Assembly (NCBI GenBank): GCA_963698495.1
Contig: CAVORB010000013.1
Coordinates: 124,001-188,000, forward strand
Source of the DNA: CAVORB01 sp963698495
GTDB taxonomy: Bacteria > Pseudomonadota > Gammaproteobacteria > Chromatiales > Chromatiaceae
DNA length: 64,000 nt
Direction of reading: 5' to 3'
Shown one piece after another: positions 51,957 through 62,167 of the stretch (position 1 is the first letter of the stretch; each line of letters opens with the position of its first letter). The notes beneath the pieces are model-generated. The model saw only the letters and a program-made list of their open reading frames with translations. It was not told the DNA's origin and ran no database searches. The translations under genes were made by a program, and so were the position numbers.

Positions 51957-52663
51957 CGCGCGCGCTCAGCTTGTAGCCGACGCCGCGCACCGTCTCGATC
52001 AGGCGCGGGATGCTGGGGGTCGTCGTCGATCTTCTTGCGTAGCTTGCCGACCAGGACGTCGACACTGCGGTCCTCCGGCGACCAGTTGCGCCCGGCTATG
52101 AGATCCATGATGGCATCGCGTGTGAGTACGCGATTCGGGTGCCGAGCAAACGCGGCGAGCAGTTGAAACTCGTGCGAGGTCAGGCTGACCGGTTCCCCGG
52201 CGGGCGAGGTCAGCTCATAGGAACCCAGGTCCAGCGTCCACCCGGCAAAACGGGCCACAGTGCCGTCCGCGTCCGTGGTCCCTGCCCTGCCCGTCGACGC
52301 GCGGCGGAGAACGCTGCGCACCCGGGCAAGCAGCTCGCGCTCGTCGAAGGGCTTGGTGACATAGTCGTCGGCGCCGAGTTCGAGACCGACGACCTTGTCC
52401 ACCGTGTCGGCCTTGCCCGTCAAGATAACGACCGCTATATCCGAATTTGCGCGCAGCTCCCGCGCCAGGCTGAAACCGTCCTCGTCCGGCAGCATCAGAT
52501 CGAGCAACACGAGGTCGGGACGTTCCAGCGCCAGCTTCTGGCGCATCTCCGCACCGCTGGTGGCGGTCCGAACACTGTATCCCTCCCGCTCGAAGTACCT
52601 GGCCAAGGCCCGGCAGAGCCGCGGGTCGTCGTCGACGATCAAGATGCTGGGTGCGGCGGACAT
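51806..52663 (-). CDS. OmpR-family response regulator, C-terminus frameshifted
   Basis: Starts at ATG 52663 with AAGGGAG upstream. Receiver domain: D11/D12, phospho-acceptor D55 (LVLLDLMLPDEDG), K104 (YVTKPF). A winged-helix DNA-binding domain follows (LTSHEFQLLAAFARHPNRVLTRDAIMDLIAG, SVDVLVGKLRKKIDDDPQHP). An extra C near 51996 moves the conserved end (RLIETVRGVGYKLSARV) to another frame. Divergent from the hybrid kinase, with which it likely works. Confidence 0.85.
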   Translation of the reverse strand: MSAAPSILIVDDDPRLCRALARYFEREGYSVRTATSGAEMRQKLALERPDLVLLDLMLPDEDGFSLARELRANSDIAVVILTGKADTVDKVVGLELGADDYVTKPFDERELLARVRSVLRRASTGRAGTTDADGTVARFAGWTLDLGSYELTSPAGEPVSLTSHEFQLLAAFARHPNRVLTRDAIMDLIAGRNWSPEDRSVDVLVGKLRKKIDDDPQHPAPDRDGARRRLQAERARQSSSSRSAAAPAVRGNARSASRPPEFAGIRNDLCSLGLPLFPAYSLQTI

Positions 52664-52914
52664 CTACTCCCTTCCCATTGCGCCCACACGCAAACGCTGC
52701 GCGAACCGGATACCCGTCGGCGAGATTATAGGCGTCACTGTCGCCACGGCAAACGTGCGACGCGACGAACCTCAGTCAGCCGCCGGCAATGCGCGCGCCG
52801 CGGCCGCGACATCCTTCGCGCGGTCTGACAATCAACCTCCGTCAAGCTATTCTGAAGCTCGTGGTGTTGCAACTGTCAGGGTAGGGCAGCCTTGCGCCTT
52901 CGCCGGGAGGATGG

Positions 52915-55572
52915 GTGACCGAAAGCAAGCGCATCGTCTGGTTGATCGTGATCATGATGGCAGCCGTGACGGTCAGCACGGCGGTCGCCATCGCCGTGCT
53001 CTACCGGACCGCCTTTGAGCAGGAACGCGCCCACCTGCTACAGAACGTGGACGACCAGGCCCACCTGATGGAAGCGGTCGCGCGTTTCGACCAGGAGCAC
53101 GGTCAGGGGAACCTCCTTGGCTCGCAGGCCGCCACCCTTTCCCAGATCAAGAACGCCTTCGATCATTACCCGAGCGTCGGCCAGATCGCCGAGATCGCCG
53201 TCGCCCAGCGCCGGGGCGATGAGATCGTCTTCCTCGTAACCCACGGCCGGGTGGTGGACCAGCGGATCGAGGTCATCCCGTTCGACTCGGACCTCGCCGA
53301 GCCCATGCGCCGCGCCCTTTCGGGCCACGCCGGCTCCATGATCGGGCTTGACTACCGCGGCGTGGAGGTCCTCGCGGCCTACGAGCCGGTGCCGATCCTC
53401 GACGCCGGGGTAGTCGCCAAGATGGACCTGGCCGACATCCGCGCGCCCTTTGTGCGCGGCGGGGCCATGGTGATCGGGCTGGCACTGGTGCTGGTCACCG
53501 TGGGGACCCTGCTTTTCGTGCGCCTCACCAACCCCATCGTCAAGCACCTGACCGAGACGGAACAGCGCTATCAACGCATCTTTTGCGCCGCGCCTGTACC
53601 GATCTGGGAGCAGGACTTCTCCGCGGTCGCGGCGGACCTGCGCGCCCTCAGGCAGTCAGGGGTGGCAGATCTCGGACCTTATCTCGAAGAGCATCCGGGC
53701 ACCGTGGCGCAGCTCGCCGGCCAGATCCGGATCAAGGAGGTGAACTCCGCGGCGCTCAGGCTCTTCGGCACGAATTCGGTGCAGGACTTTGTCGCCTGGA
53801 TCGAGGGGTCCCTTCTCCCCGCCACCCCCGACCTTGTCGCCGACGAGCTCGCAGCCCTGTGGGAGGGCAGGGAAGCGCTGCTCAGCCGGACCTTTTCGGT
53901 ACCGAGCCCAAACGGCACGGAGCTGACCGTGGTCCTTTCCCTCGTGATCCCGAATGCGGAGCACGGGTACGACAGCATTGCGACATCCGCCCTCGACGTG
54001 ACCGCGGACGTGACCCTGCACCGGCGCGAGCAGGAGCTCGACCTGATCATGTCCTCCACCGGTGAGGGCATCTTCGGCACGGACAATCAGGGCCGGTGCA
54101 CCTTCGTCAACCGCGCCGCAGCCCAGATGCTGGGCTACCCGGACGAAGCCGCGCTGCTCGGCCGGGAGATGCACGCCCTCATCCACCATACCTGCCGCGA
54201 CGGCACACCGCTGCCGCCGAGCGACTGCCCGATTTACCGGGCTTTCCGCGGCAATACGGTCGGCTGTTTCGACAACGAGCTCTTCTGGCGCGCCAACGGC
54301 TCGAGCTTCGCAGCGGAGTGCCGGTCCTACCCCATGGTGAGGGACGGGACAACGGTGGGCAACGTGGTCACCTTTACCGACATCACCGAGCGCAAGGCTA
54401 GGGAGGCGCAGCTCCTGCACGCCCAGAAGATGGAGGTCGTCGGGCAGCTCACAGGCGGTATCGCGCACGATTTCAACAATCTGATCACAATCATTCTGAC
54501 CAATCTCCATTTCCTTCAGGAGAGAGGCGGGAAGGCCGCGGATGGGGAGACGATCGAGCTCATCGCGGACGCCGTTTCCGCCGCACAGGACGCGGCCTCG
54601 CTCACCCGACGCCTGCTGGCGTTCGCCCGCCGGCAGCCCCTGGAGCCGCAGTGGATGGACCTAGGCATATTCATCGAGCACACCTGCCGGTTCCTGCGCC
54701 GCGTGACGGGTGCGGGTATCGATCTGGTGCTGCGGCGCGGTGCAGAACCGCTCCCGGTGCGCGTCGACCGTCAGCAGCTCGAAAACACGATCCTCAACCT
54801 GACCATCAATGCGCGGGATGCGATGCCGAACGGCGGCACGCTGACGATCGAGGCGAGGCGGGAGCACCTCATTGCCGGCGAGGCGCAGAGCCGGCCAGGG
54901 TTGGCGACCGGACCCTACGTCGTCGTGAGCATCGCCGACACCGGGATTGGGATGTCACCGGAGATTGTGCAACGTGCCGTGGAGCCCTTCTACTCGACCA
55001 AACCCATGGGCAAGGGCAGTGGCCTCGGCCTGAGCAGCTCGCTGGGATTCGCCCAGCAGTCCGGCGGAGACCTCGCGATCAGCAGCGCCCCCGGAGAGGG
55101 GACCACCGTGCGCCTTTACCTCCCCGAGCTTAGCCCGCAGCGGGAAGAGAGGCTGGGACCCGAGCAGCGGGCCGAGCCGGCAGGCTCGGCCGCGGAGGCG
55201 GCGACGATCCTCGTCGTGGAGGACGAGGCCCGCACCCGCCGCCTCGCCACACAGACATTGACCGAGCTGGGCTACCGTGTAGTCGAGACGGACAATGCGG
55301 ACGCGGCGGCCCTCATGATCCGCAACAATCTCGATGTGGACCTGCTGTTCACGGACGTGGTCATGCCCGGCGAGCTCGACGGCCTGAAGCTCGGGCGCTG
55401 GGCGCGGGAGCTACGCCCCGGGCTCAAGGTGCTAGTGACCAGTGGCCTGCCGCAAGACAAGGCCGATGCCGTGGAAAACGGCGACGATGCCCTGCCTTTC
55501 ATCATGAAACCTTATACGAGAGAAGCATTGCGGGAAGTCGTAGGGTCACTCCTCGACGTCCGCGTTTCCTGA
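52915..55572 (+). CDS. Hybrid sensor histidine kinase
   Basis: GTG 52915 with GGGAGG. Layout of the 885 residues: an N-terminal membrane helix (8-30); a periplasmic sensor (30-180); a second helix (182-205); PAS-like regions (about 225-370 and 375-495, the latter ending VTFTDITERKAREAQL); HisKA with phospho-site H518 (GGIAHDFNN); HATPase with NLTINARDAMPNGG and DTGIGM; and a C-terminal receiver with D814 (LLFTDVVMPG). It senses an extracytoplasmic signal and passes phosphate, presumably to the divergent OmpR regulator. Confidence 0.9.
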   Translation: MTESKRIVWLIVIMMAAVTVSTAVAIAVLYRTAFEQERAHLLQNVDDQAHLMEAVARFDQEHGQGNLLGSQAATLSQIKNAFDHYPSVGQIAEIAVAQRRGDEIVFLVTHGRVVDQRIEVIPFDSDLAEPMRRALSGHAGSMIGLDYRGVEVLAAYEPVPILDAGVVAKMDLADIRAPFVRGGAMVIGLALVLVTVGTLLFVRLTNPIVKHLTETEQRYQRIFCAAPVPIWEQDFSAVAADLRALRQSGVADLGPYLEEHPGTVAQLAGQIRIKEVNSAALRLFGTNSVQDFVAWIEGSLLPATPDLVADELAALWEGREALLSRTFSVPSPNGTELTVVLSLVIPNAEHGYDSIATSALDVTADVTLHRREQELDLIMSSTGEGIFGTDNQGRCTFVNRAAAQMLGYPDEAALLGREMHALIHHTCRDGTPLPPSDCPIYRAFRGNTVGCFDNELFWRANGSSFAAECRSYPMVRDGTTVGNVVTFTDITERKAREAQLLHAQKMEVVGQLTGGIAHDFNNLITIILTNLHFLQERGGKAADGETIELIADAVSAAQDAASLTRRLLAFARRQPLEPQWMDLGIFIEHTCRFLRRVTGAGIDLVLRRGAEPLPVRVDRQQLENTILNLTINARDAMPNGGTLTIEARREHLIAGEAQSRPGLATGPYVVVSIADTGIGMSPEIVQRAVEPFYSTKPMGKGSGLGLSSSLGFAQQSGGDLAISSAPGEGTTVRLYLPELSPQREERLGPEQRAEPAGSAAEAATILVVEDEARTRRLATQTLTELGYRVVETDNADAAALMIRNNLDVDLLFTDVVMPGELDGLKLGRWARELRPGLKVLVTSGLPQDKADAVENGDDALPFIMKPYTREALREVVGSLLDVRVS

Positions 55573-55750
55573 GAGCGAAGACGCGTGTGCTCACGGTCAC
55601 TGTTTGGCCCCATTTGGAGACCCCACGCCTTATTCAGGTCCTCGCGTCCGTGCTCTCGTAAAGATGACCTCGCGGCGAAAACCCGGAGCCGAATCCGGAC
55701 GGGCATACCCGCAACCTGGTAGCGACGTCTTGTCGCCCGCTGAAAAGGAA

Positions 55751-55770
55751 ACCCCCGGCGATCCGGGGGT
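55751..55770 (-). terminator. Terminator of the leftward exported protein gene
   Basis: Stem ACCCCCGG-CGAT-CCGGGGGT, followed on the minus strand by TTTCCTTTT. It lies 61 bases past the exported protein's stop. Confidence 0.6.
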
Positions 55771-55831
55771 GTGGTTGTGGCTGGGCGCATCCCCGGGCAG
55801 GTCCGGGGATGCATCGGCGGGTGGCGATCGT

Positions 55832-57423
55832 TTACCGGATGATCTGCGTCGTGGCGCTGACGGTGTTGTTCGCCGGGTTCACGTCGTAAGGCGCCGTCAC
55901 CGTCGCCGTCCAGAATATCCGGTTGGGCACCCAGGACACCGTGATGTCGATCGGGAACGTCCAGGCTTGGCTCGCGCCGGCCGCAAGGTTGGCGAACGGG
56001 AACGTCAGGGGCGAGACGAGCGCGACACCATTGTAGTTGGTGCCCGTGACCGTGACACTCCCGGTCGCCGCATCCGGGCCCGCGTTCGCGACGGTGACCG
56101 TTCCCTCGCGCTCCGTGCCGAACACCATGCGCACAGGAACCTGGAGACCGGACACCGAACTGATGGAGACGTCGTATGCGGTCTCGTGCGGGGCGCCGCA
56201 GGTCAACAGTGTCTCGTAGCCGCTCAGAACCGGGTGGCTGTGCATGAACTCGATGACCGCGCGGGCATCGTCCGCCGCCTGGGCGAGCCCTCCGATATTG
56301 CCGTCGGTGAATCCCGGCAGGAAATCGGCCACGTCCGCCGTGTCGAGATCCGGGAACACGGCGGGCAGAATCGGACCCTGCACGATCCAGAACAGGGGCT
56401 CACCGGCAGGGCCGGTGCCCGGATAGACGTCCAGGTACTCGAACCAGCCTTCCTCCGGATCGTCGGCCGGGACGTAAGCCGGCTCGGGCAGGTTGCTGTA
56501 CGTCTGCGCCCTTTCGTACTGGTAACCGCCGAAGTTCAGGAAACACTTCTCGACCAGTTGCACGACGCCCTGGACCTCCTGTCTGATGTCGATGCAGATC
56601 GGCGGACCCAGCGCGGTCTCCTCAAGCTCCGGGAGGCCCATGATCTGGTTCAGGTAGACCACGAGGTCCACGTCAACCTTACCGCCCTTATCCGAGGCTG
56701 CGCCGAGTCCCTTGGCGGCTGTATCGAGAATGTCGTAGGTCGTGAAGGGCTGCGGCAGCTCGATGGCGGGATCGCCCAGCTGGCCCCTTACGATCATCTC
56801 CTTGTAGATGGCCAGGTTCTGCAACGGGGAGTCGACGGCGCTCGTCATGTACTCCAACGTATCTCCGTCGCCGTCGGCGTCGTTGATGTCCTGACTCGTG
56901 TACACGAGCCGTCCCGGCAGGATCGAGCGTGATGCAATCGGCAGTCGCCAGATTGACCACCACGTCCGCCAGCTGCCGCTCCAGCACCGCCTCAGGAGAG
57001 CGGGCGACGTTCATGCGCGCGAAGTCCACCTCCTGCGTGTAGGCCGCATAGTCCGCCAGCACCGCGCAGGTGATCTGGTCCACCGGAATCAAGCAGAACT
57101 CGCCGGTGGAGTTCATGACGCAGCCGTCGAACGTGACACCGGCGGCGGCGATCGGTTGCTGACACTGCCCCGCATCGACCATCGTTCCGGGAGGACTCTC
57201 CGGATCGGGATCGGGCAGCGTAGTATGCCGGGGTCAGGATAGGCACGCCGTTAGGAAGGCGATCGAGGACAAAGAGATCGCCGTAGTCGGGGGCGGTTCC
57301 GCCACCGTCACCCCCACCTCCGCCACCTCCGTCTCCGGGGGCGGCGAGGAGCGCCGCCGGACAGGCCAGCAAGGCCGCAAACAGGAAAGATACAACGGGT
57401 CTGACCGAAGTTCGCCTACTCAT
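55832..57423 (-). pseudogene. Large exported protein with CARDB-like domain, two frameshifts
   Basis: ATG 57423 with GAGGAG; signal peptide VVSFLFAALLACPAALLAA, then a Gly run (GDGGGGGGGDGGG). Reconstructed by removing one base near 57222 (TPAYY/LPDPDPESPPG) and one near 56914 (LDPAG/RLVYTSQDIND). The middle has many cysteines and LTC/CVM motifs. The C-terminal 110 residues resemble CARDB/DUF11-like Ig repeats (TVTVANAGPDAATGSVTVTGTNYNG, VNPANNTVSATTQI). Function unknown, cell-surface or periplasmic. Both shifts could be assembly errors, because each frame is otherwise well kept. Confidence 0.75.
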
Positions 57424-58383
57424 GATGTTGGCTCCTCTCCCCAAGTCATAGCGCGCGCAGTGGATCGCCGTGGGGACGCGGTAGGTACCATTCCTTGGGG
57501 GATGGCTCCACTGCTGCCGCCTGTCAGGCGAGCACTCTATGTGTCTCCGCAGCCGCGGACGTCTCGCGTCGCGCACGTCCACGCTCCAGGTGCTTCCGCC
57601 GTCACGTAGAAAATTAGCACCGGCCCGTAAACCAACTGCTCAACTTAGGTAACGATCATGTAATTTTTCTGTTTTGTTTTTGCCTTTAAGCAAAAAAGCC
57701 CTGTCCTCACTGAAAAATGGCTGGCGCCGCCATGTCTTCAGGAACGTCAGCGCTCAAACCGCCGGACCGCGGCGCCGAAAAATAGGGCGAAAGCCCCAAG
57801 CGCGGGCACCACCAAGTGTTCCCCGCGTCCCGGCCGGCGCCAACGCCAGCGTCGCGCGCTTGCGTGCTTCGTGTTCATAAGAAATCACAACCCCAAGCAA
57901 TGCCGTTACCTGCAGTTATTCAGCCGGTAACGTCCGCGTTGCGAATAGATTTTCAGGAGGCGAGAACCGCTTGCGCCGAGCCGGCTGCGGTGACTGCGAT
58001 GCAAGCGCGATGCCGCCAGAAGGTGCCCCCCTCCCAGCTGCCGCCGACGTGCCCGAGCCGTCTGCGGACAATTCTTCACGGAGTCTTTACACGCCCTTCA
58101 CAAATCCCGCACTGGTGTCTTACATCCGATTGCTATTTTGCAATTACTAGCTCTGGCCGATAACGAAAAACCAACTGCGGCGGCCGAGCGGCGCGGGAGT
58201 CAAGCTGCTCGCGAAGATGCGCGAGCGCCCGTTCTCGGCCTCGAAGCATCGACGCCGGTCGCTTCATCCTGGCACGATCCTTCGGCACTCCCGCTGATGC
58301 GGAACCGGGAAGGGGTACATGAGGCCCTGCCTCCTGACCGGAGGTGGTTTCCGCTCTGAACGGGCCTGAGAGGAGTGTCATCG
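57424..58383. other. Long divergent intergenic region (about 960 bp)
   Basis: The largest gene-poor stretch of the window, more AT-rich near 57610-57710. It contains a TTTTTGC / GCAAAAA hairpin (57677-57696) and a GGGC-GAAA-GCCC tetraloop hairpin (57784-57796). No frame has a recognisable product. It must hold promoters for the two divergent exported-protein genes and could encode a small RNA, but I cannot demonstrate one. Confidence 0.4.
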
Positions 58384-60177
58384 ATGAAAGACTATCGTCT
58401 TCGACCATTGTTTCTGGCATTGGCAGCGGCGACCGTCGCGGGACCTCCCCCCCTCGACGCGTCACCACCCTGGTTCGCGTGGACGACGGTGGTGAACAAC
58501 AAGGATTTCATGCCGACGGAAGACTGTGAGAGCGGGATCAAGTGCCGGCACTTCAACAGCTACAACCAGCCGTCCGTGAACGTGAAGGGGCTGGTCGTGA
58601 TCCGCGCCCGGAGCAAAGGGGGTGGCGGCGGTGAGTCTGGCGGCGGTGAGTCTGGCGGCGGTGAGGTTGGTGGTGGAGAGCCCGGCGGTGGCGGTGGACA
58701 TCAGCCAATACACGGCATCTATACCCGCGACATGAGCGTGGCGGACAGCCCGATCGTCAAGATCCTGGATCGGGCCACCGAGGTCCCGCAGCCAAACAAC
58801 CTCGCAACGACCTTCGTCGAGACCCCGTCCTTCCCTCGCGTGGACATGTGGTCCGACACCATTGCCACCCGCGGGAACCATCAGCCGGTTTGGCGCTACC
58901 TTCTCGACGACGGCTCCGAGACCCGGGCGGGCACCACCGGCATCTATGCCAACCCGTTCGGCAAGCTGGTCACTGGCACCGCCAAGCTCGGGGCCATACC
59001 AGACTTCGGGTTCCTCGCCGTCCCGGGCGTAGAGCCTCCGATCATGTTCGACGTGTTCCCCGGCTCCCCCGCCGTCACCAAGTGTTCGACCATCGTCTTC
59101 AAGGGCAACTACACCGTGGACGAAGTCGGCAGGACCGGCGTGTTCTTCCGGAGGCTGGAGGACGCGCCCATTCCCCTCTCAGACGGCTCCGAGTTGGCCC
59201 CTGCCGCTGGTGTTTCCCCGGTGGTGCTGATCGCCAACAACACGGACACCTTCATCCCCGGCACGCGAACAGTGTTCGGCTCGACCTCCCCGCCTAGCGC
59301 CGCCGGGCGGCGTGTGGTGTTCGCGGGCTTCGACAACGAGGAGCAGCCCACCCTGGGCGGCATCTACCTGGCCCCGCTGCAGGAGCGCCCCAAGCTGAGA
59401 ACGCTGGTGCGGATCGGCCAACGCGTCCCGAGCGAGCCCGTCAGTTCCACCTTCAACGGACTTGGCGAGGGCGGCGCGTTCGACGGCCGCTACGTCGGCT
59501 TCTGGGGCTCTTGGGGGACAGAGACCCGCACCGAGCGCCTCTACTGCCCGCAGGAGGGCAACAAGGACCGCATCGCCTACTGCAACCAGAGCCTGGTATG
59601 TTCCGACACCGGAGAGATCATCGGCGACCCAAACAGCGTCTGTGACGACACGAGCGACCCGAACTGGCCCATCTGCTACCAGGAGCGGGAGGTCCCCGTG
59701 CACCAGGGCATCTTTGTCAATGACACTAAGCTCCGCCGCACCCGGGCGGTGGCCAAGACGGGCAATCGGTTCGACGACTTCCTGTTCTGGAACTACTCGG
59801 GAAAGGTTCCCTGCGTCGGCGGCGGGCACTCCGAGGAAGGGGGCGAAGACGACGGCGAGCCCGCGCGCTGGCGCTCGTCAGCTTTCGTCGCGGTATCGGG
59901 GCGCCTTACCGCGTACAAGGCCACGGGGGACGATGTCGTCGGCATCTACCTCAACAAGGGGCTCGGACAACAAGCAGTGTCCGTGCTGGATACGCAGACC
60001 GACGGACAATCGGTCGATCCCGAAGCACCGATCGGGTCGCTGGTCACGGAGGTCGGCCTCGAGCGCGAAGGGCTGCGCGGCAGGTGGCTGGCGGTGAGCG
60101 CGAAGATGGGGATCGAGGGCGGAACCGAGGAGGACGGGATGGCGGGCGTCTACATCACGCGCCTTCCCAGACGCTAG
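58384..60177 (+). CDS. Large exported protein with Gly/Glu-rich linker
   Basis: ATG 58384 with GAGAGGAG upstream. Signal region LFLALAAATVAGPPPLDA, then about 50 residues and a low-complexity linker (GGGGGESGGGESGGGEVGGGEPGGGGG, residues about 78-104). The following 490 residues repeat a strand-rich motif around NxxGxxxAF-like phrases: FNGLGEGGAFDGRYVGFWG, AAGRRVVFAGFDNEEQPTLGGIYLAP, HQGIFVNDTKLRRTRAVAKTGNRFDDF. This resembles the 'tandem NxxGxxxAF' surface-protein repeats. It also has a cysteine-rich patch near residue 405. Function unknown; likely surface-exposed. Confidence 0.7.
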   Translation: MKDYRLRPLFLALAAATVAGPPPLDASPPWFAWTTVVNNKDFMPTEDCESGIKCRHFNSYNQPSVNVKGLVVIRARSKGGGGGESGGGESGGGEVGGGEPGGGGGHQPIHGIYTRDMSVADSPIVKILDRATEVPQPNNLATTFVETPSFPRVDMWSDTIATRGNHQPVWRYLLDDGSETRAGTTGIYANPFGKLVTGTAKLGAIPDFGFLAVPGVEPPIMFDVFPGSPAVTKCSTIVFKGNYTVDEVGRTGVFFRRLEDAPIPLSDGSELAPAAGVSPVVLIANNTDTFIPGTRTVFGSTSPPSAAGRRVVFAGFDNEEQPTLGGIYLAPLQERPKLRTLVRIGQRVPSEPVSSTFNGLGEGGAFDGRYVGFWGSWGTETRTERLYCPQEGNKDRIAYCNQSLVCSDTGEIIGDPNSVCDDTSDPNWPICYQEREVPVHQGIFVNDTKLRRTRAVAKTGNRFDDFLFWNYSGKVPCVGGGHSEEGGEDDGEPARWRSSAFVAVSGRLTAYKATGDDVVGIYLNKGLGQQAVSVLDTQTDGQSVDPEAPIGSLVTEVGLEREGLRGRWLAVSAKMGIEGGTEEDGMAGVYITRLPRR

Positions 60178-60391
60178 CCCGGCTTGTCGGCGCCGAGGAT
60201 GGTCGTTGCACGCCACCCTCGGCTGCCCAGGTGGGCGAGTCGCGCCCGAGGGCATCCGCGGGACATGAACGGCCAGGTGCGGACGTCTTGGCTGCCAAGG
60301 GATGGCCGGTGCTTCCCGCCGGATCGGATGCGGGCCGCTCGGCCTCGCTGCCGCGGGTGACTTCGGCAGTCGTACCTTCGATGTGAGGACA

Positions 60392-62167
60392 ATGCGCGAT
60401 CGCAAGATCCCCTTTCTAGGCTGGCTCCTCCTCGCGGCGGCGGTGGTCAGCGCACTGGTTCTCTTTCTCGGCTGGCACATCTACGAGTCGCACCGCTTCT
60501 TTGGCCACATCGGGACCGACTTCGTACGCCAGACCGAGACGATCACGGAGATCCGCGCGCTGCGCTGGGAATTGACCCAGGCGGCGCATCACCTCGTGCT
60601 TTTCGGTAACGGAGAGGATCGGCGAGAGACGTACGACGACGCCGATCGGCGCCTGGCGTCGGTGTTGGCCGCCGGCACGGCGAACCATGCGAGCGAGATC
60701 CCCGGCGTCGCCTCCTTGGCCGGGCTGACAGGCAGGCTCGGCGTCATCGAGCGGAAGGCCATGGCGGCCGCCCTGGAAGGACGCAAGGACGAGGGGATAG
60801 GACTGCTGCACTCAGCGGAGTACATGGAAGGCACGCGGGCGCTGTGCGCCGAGGCCGATGGGCACGCACGTGCCGTCTATTCCCGACTGCAGGATCGCCT
60901 GCGCGCTCACGGCAGGAGCGAGCTTGCCTTCTTCGCCATCGACATCTCCGTACTGCTCTTCGCCGTCGGTCTTTGGTGGCAGCTGGGCCTGCGCCTGCGC
61001 CGTTGGCGCGAGCGCGCCGAGGCCGAGCTATCGCGCCGCGTCGAGGCCGAGGAACATTTGCGCCGGTCGCAGAAGATGGAGGCGCTTGGCCAGATGGCGG
61101 CGGGGATAGGGCATGATTTCAAGAACGTGCTCGGCACCATCCTGGGCTATGCGGACCTCGCGTCCCGGGCGGCGGAACAGGGGCGAACGGACGCGGCGAG
61201 CCTGCGCGGCATTCAGGCCGCCGCCCAGCAGGGTGTGGCGGTCATGGGGGCGATGCTGACCTTCAGCCACGACACCAGACCGGAGAAACGGCCGGTGGAT
61301 CTGTGCGCGCTGCTGACGGAGGCCACCGACCTGCTGCGCCAGACGCTGCCCTCGTCCATCGGGATCTCCACCCGGTCGGACGTGGCCGCGAACGCGTGCT
61401 GGATCCTGGGCGACAGGGCCCAGCTCCAGCAGGTGCTGCTCAACCTCGCCCTCAACGCGGGAGACGCCATGCCGAACGGCGGCAAGCTCTCCATCTCCCT
61501 AACTGACGGCGCGTGCGAGACCCAGAAAGACATTGCCGAGGATGCGCGGCCAGCGCTATGTCTCGAGGTCACGGATACCGGCAAGGGCATCGCCCCGGAA
61601 GTCAAGGAGCGCATCTTCGAACCCTTCTTTACCACCAAGGCCCGCGGTCAAAGCACCGGCCTCGGCCTCGCCATCGTTCATGCCGTCGCCGTGGATCACG
61701 GCGCGACCATCGATGTCTCGTCGGTGCCGGGTGAAGGGACGACCTTCCGGCTCTGCTTCCCGCGCGACGATCCCCCCGCGGCCACGCCCGTACCGGCCCA
61801 CGCCGATCGCTCGGACTTGGTTCTGATCGCCACCCGGGACCCTTACGAGGCGCAGCTGCTCGCCTCCGCCGTCGGCCGGCTCGGCATCTCCCCGGCGCTG
61901 GTCGGCAGCTGGAGCGAGCTCACAGCCGCCCTTAAGCGCGTTGCAGCGGCGACGGTCCTAATCGACGCCGGCTTCTGCGAACGCGGCGTCGAAGCGTGCA
62001 GCCAGGCCTTGGCCGCGACCGGGGCGCGGCCAAGGGTGCTGGTAATGGCGGGTCGAAAGGACCCTTCCAGTCTGGCATACGAGGACGCGGGGTTTATGGT
62101 GCTGGAGCGCCCACTGGCGTTGGCGGAGGTGGCCCGACTGGTCGCCGGCAGTGAGGCGGGAACGTGA
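60392..62167 (+). CDS. Sensor histidine kinase with degenerate C-terminal receiver
   Basis: ATG 60392; a 591-residue protein with membrane helices at about 11-32 and 178-200 flanking a periplasmic helical sensor. HisKA with H241 (GIGHDFKN), HATPase with NLALNAGDAMPNGG, DTGKGI and TGLGLAI. The C-terminal 110 residues fold like a receiver (LVLIATRDPYEAQ ... VLIDAGF ... MVLERPL), but the lysine is arginine and one acidic-pocket residue is lost, so phosphorylation is doubtful. Overlaps the LuxR-type regulator by 4 bases and is its cognate kinase. Confidence 0.88.
   Translation: MRDRKIPFLGWLLLAAAVVSALVLFLGWHIYESHRFFGHIGTDFVRQTETITEIRALRWELTQAAHHLVLFGNGEDRRETYDDADRRLASVLAAGTANHASEIPGVASLAGLTGRLGVIERKAMAAALEGRKDEGIGLLHSAEYMEGTRALCAEADGHARAVYSRLQDRLRAHGRSELAFFAIDISVLLFAVGLWWQLGLRLRRWRERAEAELSRRVEAEEHLRRSQKMEALGQMAAGIGHDFKNVLGTILGYADLASRAAEQGRTDAASLRGIQAAAQQGVAVMGAMLTFSHDTRPEKRPVDLCALLTEATDLLRQTLPSSIGISTRSDVAANACWILGDRAQLQQVLLNLALNAGDAMPNGGKLSISLTDGACETQKDIAEDARPALCLEVTDTGKGIAPEVKERIFEPFFTTKARGQSTGLGLAIVHAVAVDHGATIDVSSVPGEGTTFRLCFPRDDPPAATPVPAHADRSDLVLIATRDPYEAQLLASAVGRLGISPALVGSWSELTAALKRVAAATVLIDAGFCERGVEACSQALAATGARPRVLVMAGRKDPSSLAYEDAGFMVLERPLALAEVARLVAGSEAGT

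Noticed and set aside
57674..58163. Short open frames in the 57.4-58.4 kb gap as genes
   Set aside because: No RBS, signal or recognisable domain; overlapping frames of equal quality.
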